A stretch of DNA of 64,000 bases, from contig NW_022161735.1 in NCBI RefSeq assembly GCF_008728515.1, positions 1 through 64,000 of the forward strand, given 5' to 3'. Within the stretch, counting starts at the first letter, position 1, and every line of letters begins with the position of its first letter. Origin of the DNA: Papio anubis. Lineage: Eukaryota; Chordata; Mammalia; Primates; Cercopithecidae. Below the pieces are notes generated by a model that was not told where the DNA came from, did no database searches, and was given only the letters and a program-made list of their open reading frames with translations. The position numbers and the translations under genes were made by a program. This document shows, piece after piece, positions 57,121 to 64,000 of the stretch.

Positions 57121-57387
57121 TTTTTTTTTTTTTTTGAGATGGAGTCTCGCTCTGTCGCCCAGGCTGGAGTGCAGTGGCGGGATCTTGGCTCACTGCAAGC
57201 TCCGCCTCCTGGGTTCACGCCATTCTCCTGCCTCAGCCTCCCTAGAAGCTGGGACTACAAGCACCCGCCACCTCGCCCGGCTAATTTTTTGTATTTTTAG
57301 TAGAGACGGGGTTTCACCGTGGTCTCAATCTCCTGACCTTGTGATCCGCCCGCCTCGGCCTCCCAAAGTGCTGGGATTACAGGCGTG
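57121..57387 (-). mobile_element. AluYR-like, 5'-truncated by about 17 bp
   Basis: CCACCTCGCCCGGC variant. It ends at ACAGGCGTG without the AGCCACCGCG... terminus and lacks GTTAGCCAGGAT internally. TSD AAGGAGAACT (57111-57120) and AAGGAGAACA (57388-57397). Confidence 0.93.
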
Positions 57388-57397
57388 AAGGAGAACA

Positions 57398-58860
57398 TTT
57401 TTATAGGAGAGATTAAATAGCAGTGTCATTCTTAGCATGATCTTCACTTTCTCTCTTCTCTTGTTTCCTTTCGATAGAGTTCCAGACATTTTAAAGACAA
57501 CCGTGGCTAGAAACCTTTGTTTTCCTAATGATCTTGTTTCTCTTTACTATCAGTAAAAACCTCCTCCTTTGCCCTTTTGCATTGAATATTCTATTATTAA
57601 AAATTGAGATCTGGTCCAGAATCAGTCAAGGGGATGAATGCCTGGGTGAGAATTAGTGGAGGAACAACAGTAAAAGCCACTCAAGTGGCTCCCCCAGGGA
57701 CTAAATCTGGAGTCAAGGTAGGGAAGCAAGATGAGAGCTTTGAAAGGAGTGAGATCCGGGGAATGGCTAAAGAAGTCAATGGCCTCTTGTCTTTTTATTT
57801 TCCTCTGCTCTTATTTGAGTACTTTCTGTGTTCTAAGTCTGTGGATTCAGCCCTCAAATGGTTGGCAGAAAGGTTCCTCATCAAGACAAGAATTCTGCTC
57901 TTTCTCCTTTGTTTCAAAGGCTCACTCTTAATCATGGCTCCTCCTCTATTACCAGGAATTTCACATCGCTGTCTCCCTGATATTTGGAATCTAAAGAAGG
58001 TGAGATATTTACAGTGAGTGAGACATCAGCCTCCAATTGTTTGTATTTGTAATGGTAATTACTCACACCAGTTTGTCAGCATTCACACCTGAATTATTCT
58101 GTTTGGTGATATGTCAATGTCTAGAGATAGCTGTGATCACACAAAATACAGTTTTTTTCTTGTGAAATCCTAACTTAGTCCATGGAAAATTTTTTTGAAA
58201 AAACACAACAGAAGATCCCGTCCATCTCCCTCCCACCCAAATCCCCCATATGTTAACTGGATGGGAATATTTTATTTGAGTGCAGTATCCGTAGGACATC
58301 CTCTCACCTTGACTTTAAACTGGCTCATTCAATAATGTGTGTTTCTCAAGGCCATATGGACCACTGTCTCAACAACCTCTATTTCCCACCCAATTTCCCA
58401 AATACTTCTCTTCCTTCTGATTTTTCCTTTTTTGTCATTCTCCTTTCTTCTTTCAACTGCAATGTATTTTTGATGTTCAACCACTGTTCAGGTTGTTTTG
58501 TTACCATTTGTCTTAGATGTTATCATTAAACATTACTGTTGACTCGTTTCCACTTTTTTATTTAAATTTTTTTACATTCATAAAGTCTTTTCATTTAGCT
58601 CATAGTCCTATTTAGTTCAAGACCTAGAGTTTCAAAGAAGAGTTTCAAAGATCACCCTCTCTTTCAGCAATATGTGAGCTCCTGAGAAAAAATGTGAAAG
58701 TAATTTATTTCCATACCAAACGTTATTTGAAACACCAAGGAATTCACCATTTAAGGAAGTCAGAGGTGAATTTCACAATATATTTTTTCTGTTCAACAAA
58801 TTTTGATTTTTGCTAATTCTTTAAAGTGAGAGATAATCTATTTTATATCTTCTGTCTCTT
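57398..58860. other. SHC4 intron, no recognised feature
   Basis: No repeat or exon recognised. The 137-codon plus ORF at 57604-58017 lacks any domain, splice or CpG support. Confidence 0.45.
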
Positions 58861-58861
58861 T

Positions 58862-59145
58862 TATTTTTTTTGAGACAGAGTCTTGCTCTGTCGCCCACGC
58901 TGGAGTGCAGTGGCGTGATCTCAGCTCACTGCAAGCTCCGCCTCGTGGGTTCACTCCTGCCTCAGCCTCCCGAGTAGCTGGAACTACAGGTGCCCGCCAC
59001 CACGCCCGGCTAATTTTTTGTATTTTTAGTAGAGACGGGGTTTCACTGCATTAGCCAGAATGGTCTCGATCTCCTGACCTTGTGATCCTCCCGCCTCAGC
59101 CTCCCAAAGTGTTGGGATTACAGGCGTGAGCCACCGTGCCCGGCC
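58862..59145 (-). mobile_element. AluY-like
   Basis: It runs from GAGACAGAGTCTTGCTCTG to GTGCCCGGCC, with a short deletion near TGGGTTCACTCCTGCC. Confidence 0.93.
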
Positions 59146-59582
59146 CTTCTCTCTTTTTTTTTAATTTACCCTTCTTAGATGGGGTTTTTCCTTCTCCCTA
59201 CTGGGTCAGGGAGTGCCAGGTCTGCTCTACACTCAAGCAGCCACAAGTCACAGCATTTCAAATTCAACAAGCCCCAGGGAAATAGTTCAGGAAGCTGGGA
59301 CGGGGACAGGATTCTGAAGCAAGGGACTGATGTTTGGCTCTGGCACTTGGAAATCAGCCTCACTGCTTTCAAGGCCCACCGTGGATGAGGTCCCCAGTCT
59401 ACTGGTGGCTGGAATCTCCAGACTTCAAGTAGGACCACTTGACACCATAGGACATTTTAAAACTTGATCCTCCCCTCCAGTCAGCCTTTCCCCCTCCTGA
59501 GTTGGTGACCACTGAATGTTTTTGCATCTACTCTTGGGAGAAGATGCACACCCTCTCACACTCTTTTAAAAATTTATTTTAA

Positions 59583-59885
59583 TTTTTTTTTTTTCTTTCT
59601 TTTTTTTTTTTTTAGAGATGGAGTCTTGCTCTGTTGCCCAGGCTGGAGTGCAGTGGTGTGGTCACAATTCACTGCAACTTTGACCTTCCAGGCTCAGGTG
59701 ATCCTCCCACCTTGGCCTATCGCATATCTGGGACTACAGGCTTTTGCTACTCTTCTTTATTTTTGGTAGAGATGGGATTTCACTATGTTGCTCAGGCTGA
59801 TCTCAAATTCCAAAACTCAAGTGATTCTCTCACTTTGGCCTCCCAAAGTGCTGGGACTATAGGTGTGTGAGCCACCGTGCCTGAC
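59583..59885 (-). mobile_element. AluJ-like
   Basis: GAGATGGAGTCTTGCTCTG to CCACCGTGCCTGACC, diverged. Confidence 0.88.
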
Positions 59886-59929
59886 CTCTCTCACATTTTT
59901 ATCAAACTCCCTGCCCGAATGTTGCCACC

Positions 59930-60070
59930 ATGGACCCATGATGTCCATGGCCATCTTCCCTCCACCTTCAGCTCTCTTCTCTCAGACACTTTCATGGCTG
60001 GATCCCTTACTTTATTCAGGCCCTAGCTCAAATGTCCTCTTCTTAGATAGGACTTCCTGACCACCAAATC
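59930..60070 (+). mobile_element. L2 fragment
   Basis: GGCCCTAGCTCAAATGTCCTC and GGACTTCCTGACCACC are an L2 3' segment. Confidence 0.65.
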
Positions 60071-60516
60071 TAAAAATAAAAGACCACCACCCTCGAGCTT
60101 CCATAACTGCTCAGAACACAATCAGCCATGCCTGAATCATGTATAGACACATCTACAAGAAACAATATCCAGATACCATACCAGACATCTTCACCTGGCT
60201 GTGTACATTAGACATAAACTGAATCCTCATAGCAGAGGGGAAAAAAAGCAGTCCACCTTTTACTATTTATGAAATAATAGGGAAATATAGACTTAGAAGT
60301 TTACAGAGATTTTATTAAGTAGATAAAAATAGATAAATGCCTGGGAAAAGGGGGTATCAATTAGTACAAATAGTCTGCAGAGCCATCCAGCAATACATAT
60401 CAAAAATCTTTAAAACATTTATATTGCTCGACCTAGTGATCCTAATTCTAGAATTTGGAAATACAATCAAGATAATGTTAATCACAGCATTACTTATAAT
60501 GATGAAAAGTAGAAGA

Positions 60517-60640
60517 GGCCAGGCACAGTGGATCATGCCTATAATTCTAGCACTTTGGAAGGCTGAGGTGGGAGGATCCCCTGAGCCCAGAAGTTCAAGA
60601 TCAACCTGGCCAACATATTGAGACCCTGTCTCTATATAGA
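60517..60640 (+). mobile_element. Alu left monomer (FLAM-like)
   Basis: GGCCAGGCACAGTGGATCAT...GAGACCCTGTCTCTATA, running into the purine tract. Confidence 0.85.
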
Positions 60641-60718
60641 AAGAAGAGGAAGAAGAAGATAAAGAAGAAGAGGAAGAAGGAGGAGGAGGAGGAGAAGGAG
60701 GAAGAGGAGGAGAGAATA
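60637..60718. repeat. Homopurine (GAA/GGA)n tract
   Basis: About 80 bases of G and A with a single T, grown from the Alu monomer's A-tail. Confidence 0.92.
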
Positions 60719-61031
60719 TTATGCAGTCATTAAAATTTTAGAAAAACAACCCATATGTCTATTGACTGATGGGTGAATAGACAAAATGTAGTACAGACAT
60801 ACAATAGAGTAGTATTGAGCCCTAAAAAGGAATGAAATTCTGGCACATGCTACAACATGAGTTAATCTTGAATACATTGTGCTAAAGGAAATAAGCCAGA
60901 CAGAAAAGGACAAATACTGTATGTTTCCACTTTTATAAGGTACCTAGACCAGTCAAATTCACAGACACAAAAAGTTGAACAGTGGTTGCCAGGAGCTGGG
61001 GAGGAAGAGGAAATGGGAAGTTATCAGGGTT

Positions 61032-61333
61032 TTGTCTTGTTTTGTTTTGAGATGGATTTTTTGCTCTTGTTGCCCATTCTGGAGTGCAATGGCGTGATCT
61101 TGGCTCACTGCAACCTCCACCTCCCGGGTTCAAGCAATTCTCTTGCCTCAGCCTCCCAAGTAATTGGGATTACAGGTGTGTGCCACGAGGTCTGGCTATC
61201 TTTGTATTTTTTTTAGTAGAGACGGGGTTTCACCATGTTGGTCAGGTGGCCTCGAACTCCTGACCTCAAGTGATCCATCTGCCTCCGCCTCCCAAAGTGC
61301 TGGGATTGCAGGTGTGAGCCACCGCGCCCAGCC
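61032..61333 (-). mobile_element. AluS-like
   Basis: GAGATGGATTTTTTGCTCTTG to GCGCCCAGCC, inserted within the old L1. Confidence 0.92.
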
Positions 61334-61374
61334 AGAAGTTACTGTTTAATGGGTACAGAGTTTAATGTGTACAG

Positions 61375-61400
61375 TTTTTCATCTTTGGGAAGATGAAAAA
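61375..61400. repeat. 11-bp perfect hairpin in L1 3' UTR
   Basis: TTTTTCATCTT (61375-61385) and AAGATGAAAAA (61390-61400) around TGGG. Confidence 0.92.
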
Positions 61401-61869
61401 GTTCTGCAGATGGATGGTGTCGATAGTTGCACAACAATGTGAATGTGCTTAATGCCACTGAACTATACACTTATAAACGATTAAAATTGTAAATCTTGTT
61501 ATGTATATTTTACCATGGTAAAACATGCTTTAGAATCTTTAGTAACAGGAAATTGCTCAATATGGGAGACTTAGTATATAATGTTGTTCAGATTTTGTGT
61601 AAAATTCTTTGTAAGCTCATGTGTAGAAAAAAATACTGGAAAGGGATTTTAAACACAGAATGATAATAAACACACTCTTTAGGAAAGATTCTGAGTAATT
61701 TTCTCTTTCACACTTTTCTGTACTTTCCAAATCGTCTAAGTAAACATGCAATATTTTATAACTAGAAAATAAAATAAAATTTAAAAACCCACCACCGAAA
61801 TCTCTATCCTCATTTCCTGCTTTATTGTTGCAGTAAATAAGCACTTCTTCCTACCTAAAAGTATATTGC

Positions 61870-62055
61870 TTATTTATCTGTTTCCTTGCCTATAGTCTGT
61901 TTCCCCAGTAACAATGCAAATTCCATGAGGGCAGAGGCTTTGTCTTATTCACTGCTTGATCTTTAATGCTTGAAGAGTTTCAGGCACTTTTTGGGTACTC
62001 CATAAACATTCGAGTGAAAGAGAAAGAATCAATGAATGAATGGGTGAATGAACAG
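61870..62055 (+). mobile_element. L2 3' end
   Basis: CCATGAGGGCAGAGGCTTTG...CTCCATAAACATTCGAGTGA and GAATGAATGGGTGAATG form the L2 3' terminus. Confidence 0.75.
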
Positions 62056-62084
62056 AAAATTAGTCATCCTCAGTGTCTTGGTCC

Positions 62085-62435
62085 ATTCCTGCTGCTAAAA
62101 CAAAATACCCCAGACTGGATAATGTATAAATAATAGAAATGTATTTCTTACACTTCTTGAGGCTGAGAAGTCCAAGATCAAGGCACCAGTAGATCTGGTG
62201 TCTGATGAAGGCTCACAATGCTTCTTAGATGGGTGCTTCTTGCTGCATCCTCACGTGGTAGAAGGTGCAAACAGCTCCCTTGCACCTCTTTTATAAGATA
62301 ACTAATCCCACTCATGAGGTCTCTGGCCAATGAATTAATCTCCTCCTAAAGGCCCTGCCTCTTAATACTTTCACACTGGGAATTAAGTTTCAATATATAA
62401 ATGTTGAGGGGACATATTCAGACCATAGCTCTCAG
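62085..62435 (-). mobile_element. MaLR-like solo LTR (MST/MLT1 type)
   Basis: TTGGTCCATTCCTGCTGCTA, ACCCCAGACTGGATAATGTA and CTCTTAATACTTTCACACTG, ending GACCATAG, are a MaLR LTR read in reverse. No retroviral genes. The subfamily is uncertain. Confidence 0.6.
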
Positions 62436-62714
62436 GTTAGGACAGTGAGAATTCTTTTGTCCTGTGCCCACCTAGGGTATCAGCCCTCTTTCTCTCATCT
62501 GTAGCCTGCTCAGGATTGGAAGAAAAATTGTCTCAAGATTAAGAATCATCAAAATGGAGTAAACCCTGAAATACGTCCACCAACAGGCTAACAGTTTGGA
62601 AAGTAGTCTAGATACCATGTCATTTGAAGAGTAATTGAAGGTACTGAGAATGTGTAAGAGAAGATTTAAAGAGGAGAAGAAATGTAGCTGTTTGCAAATA
62701 CTGGAAGTGTAGTC

Positions 62715-62815
62715 AGGTGGAACCATGAATTTATTCAATAAATATCCACTGAGCCCCTGCCATGTGCCAGTAACTGATGTAGGTACCAAGAGTACTAAAC
62801 ACAGGATTATATAAT
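62715..62815 (-). mobile_element. L2 3' end fragment
   Basis: TTTATTCAATAAATATCCAC...CTGCCATGTGCCAGTAACTG, the reverse L2 terminus. Confidence 0.75.
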
Positions 62816-63005
62816 ATGTTTGACTCCAGAGGAAATACCAAGGATAGGTTGAGAGAGGTTTGGAAAGGCAGATTTGAATGCATCATAAGGCAGAGAGTCC
62901 AAATCAGCATTTCCTAAGGCACATTTCACGGAACCCTTGGATGTACATTTCTTTTATATGAGAAAAGGATCCTAGGCCCAATACATTTAGAAAATCTTGA
63001 AGTAA

Positions 63006-63309
63006 GGCCATGAGCGGTGCCTCATGCCTTAATCCCAGAACTTTGGGATTCCAAGGCAGGTGGATCACCTGAGGTCAGGAGTTCAAGACCAGCCTGGTCA
63101 ACATAGGGAAATCCCATCTCTACTAAAAATACAAAATTAGCTGGGCATGGTGGCATGCGCCTGTAGTCCCAGCTACTTGGGCACTACAGGAGAATTGCTT
63201 GAACCTAGGAGGCGGAGGTTGCAGTGAGCCGAGATTGCATCACTGTATTCTAGCCTGGGAGACAGAGCAAGACTCCATTTCAAAAAAAAAAAAAAAGAGA
63301 GAAGAAAAA
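63006..63309 (+). mobile_element. AluS-like
   Basis: GGCCATGAGCGGTGCCTCAT to a long A-rich tail. Confidence 0.92.
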
Positions 63310-63364
63310 GAAAATTTTGAGGGGTAGAGTTTTTTTCAACTACAGCAGCATAGGACTTCTCGGT

Positions 63365-63660
63365 CTTTTTTTTTTTTAAGAGTCAGGGTCTTGCTGTTAC
63401 CCACACAGGAGTGTAGTGGCACAATCATATCTGACTGAAGCCTTGAACTCCTGGGCTCAAGTGATCCTCCAGCCTCAGCCTCCTGAGTAGCTGGGGCTAC
63501 TGGCATATGCTAACGTGCCTGGCTATGTTCTTTTTACTTTTGTAGAGATGGAGCCTCACTATGTTGCCCCAGCTGGTCTTGAACTCCTGGTCTCAAGCAA
63601 TCCTCCAACCTCGGCCTCCTGAGTTGCAGGAATTCCAAGCGTGAGCCACTGCGCCAGGCT
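63365..63660 (-). mobile_element. AluJ-like
   Basis: AGAGTCAGGGTCTTGCTGTT to CACTGCGCCAGGCT. Inverted to the Alu 56 bp away at 63006-63309. Confidence 0.9.
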
Positions 63661-64000
63661 CAGAGTCTTCAATATACTATGGTATACTGTAGTCTCCTAA
63701 AGAGTGATGTGGCTCCTTTCCCTAAATTTTTGGACCACAGGACACTTCTTTTTCTAGGCCTAGAATTTCATGAGATGAGCATTAGGGAGAGTTATTTTCT
63801 ACATGACAACATTCACCTTCAGAACAGGAGGCCTGCAAGCACGGGTCTAATGTGGCATGCCCCTGAGACACACCTTGGCACCACATCCAATGGATGCCCA
63901 AGTCTTCGTTCTGAACCATTCAGATCGACCCAGTCCTCTTACCTCATCTCCCTCACCTCACATTTTTCCAGTTGCCAGTCTGCACTCACTCCTTCTTTCC
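63661..64000. other. Intronic sequence at window end
   Basis: No exon or repeat recognised. Confidence 0.4.

Larger units (their letters stand above)
60350..61520 (+). mobile_element. Old L1M 3' UTR with two Alu insertions
   Basis: CAGCATTACTTATAATGATG, AATATTATGCAGTCATTAAA, ATTGTGCTAAAGGAAATAAG and a final TATATTTTACCATGGTAA form one old L1 split by Alus at 60517 and 61032. Confidence 0.75.

Noticed and set aside
57604..58017. 137-codon plus-strand ORF
   Set aside because: No domain recognised, no promoter features, and it runs against the SHC4 strand without evidence of a transcript.
30000..64000. Search for the upstream SHC4 exon (MGCMEVLQSMRSLDF-like)
   Set aside because: No matching coding segment with splice sites was found. 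GT/AG-like pairs seen there had no Shc similarity.

Overview
This is vertebrate nuclear DNA from a primate, almost certainly an Old World monkey. Alu, L1, L2, MIR, hAT-Charlie, MADE1 and MaLR-like repeats fill most of it. Several young minus-strand Alus carry the CCACCTCGCCCGGC variant that I associate with cercopithecoid AluYR elements (human AluY has CCACCACGCCCGGC). The one intact gene, EID1, has 188 codons, whereas human EID1 as I remember it has 187. The species call is inference.

Genes. The window lies inside SHC4 (ShcD/RaLP adaptor), transcribed on the minus strand. Four consecutive coding exons of its phosphotyrosine-binding (PTB) domain are visible by translation, by AG/GT splice signals and by matching phases: 29815-29878, 22840-22959, 10611-10664 and 6325-6376, in transcription order. 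The large intron between the second and third holds intronless EID1 on the plus strand (CDS 16743-17309), with its own CpG-rich promoter and two 3' poly(A) signals. I found no SHC4 exon above 29.9 kb or below 6.3 kb, so the upstream and downstream exons should lie outside the window.

Layout. 1-6.3 kb: SHC4 intron with two AluYR-type elements, old L2/MIR and a MADE1 hairpin. 6.3-10.7 kb: two exons, a retroposed 5' tRNA-Thr half at 8.28 kb and an unexplained 22-bp hairpin at 9.8 kb. 11.5-16.0 kb: old L1 debris, then a 3-kb hAT-Charlie transposon with a recognisable broken transposase, split by a solo LTR. 16.5-18.4 kb: EID1. 18.4-30 kb: intron, two exons, MIRs and Alus. 30-46 kb: intron with many Alus, hAT MITEs and microsatellites. 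46.5-53.9 kb: a nearly full-length dead L1 on the minus strand with a younger L1 3' end beside it and a 56-bp foreign insert. 54-64 kb: old L1, MIR, L2, Alus and a MaLR-like LTR.

Function. SHC4 couples receptor tyrosine kinases to Ras/MAPK signalling, and EID1 restrains p300/CBP and binds Rb. They overlap head-on at this locus, but nothing in the sequence shows functional coupling. No new multi-gene system is present. The most interesting signals are small: the tailless tRNA-half retropseudogene, the inverted MIR-derived insert in the L1, and a set of near-perfect hairpins suggestive of replication template switching.
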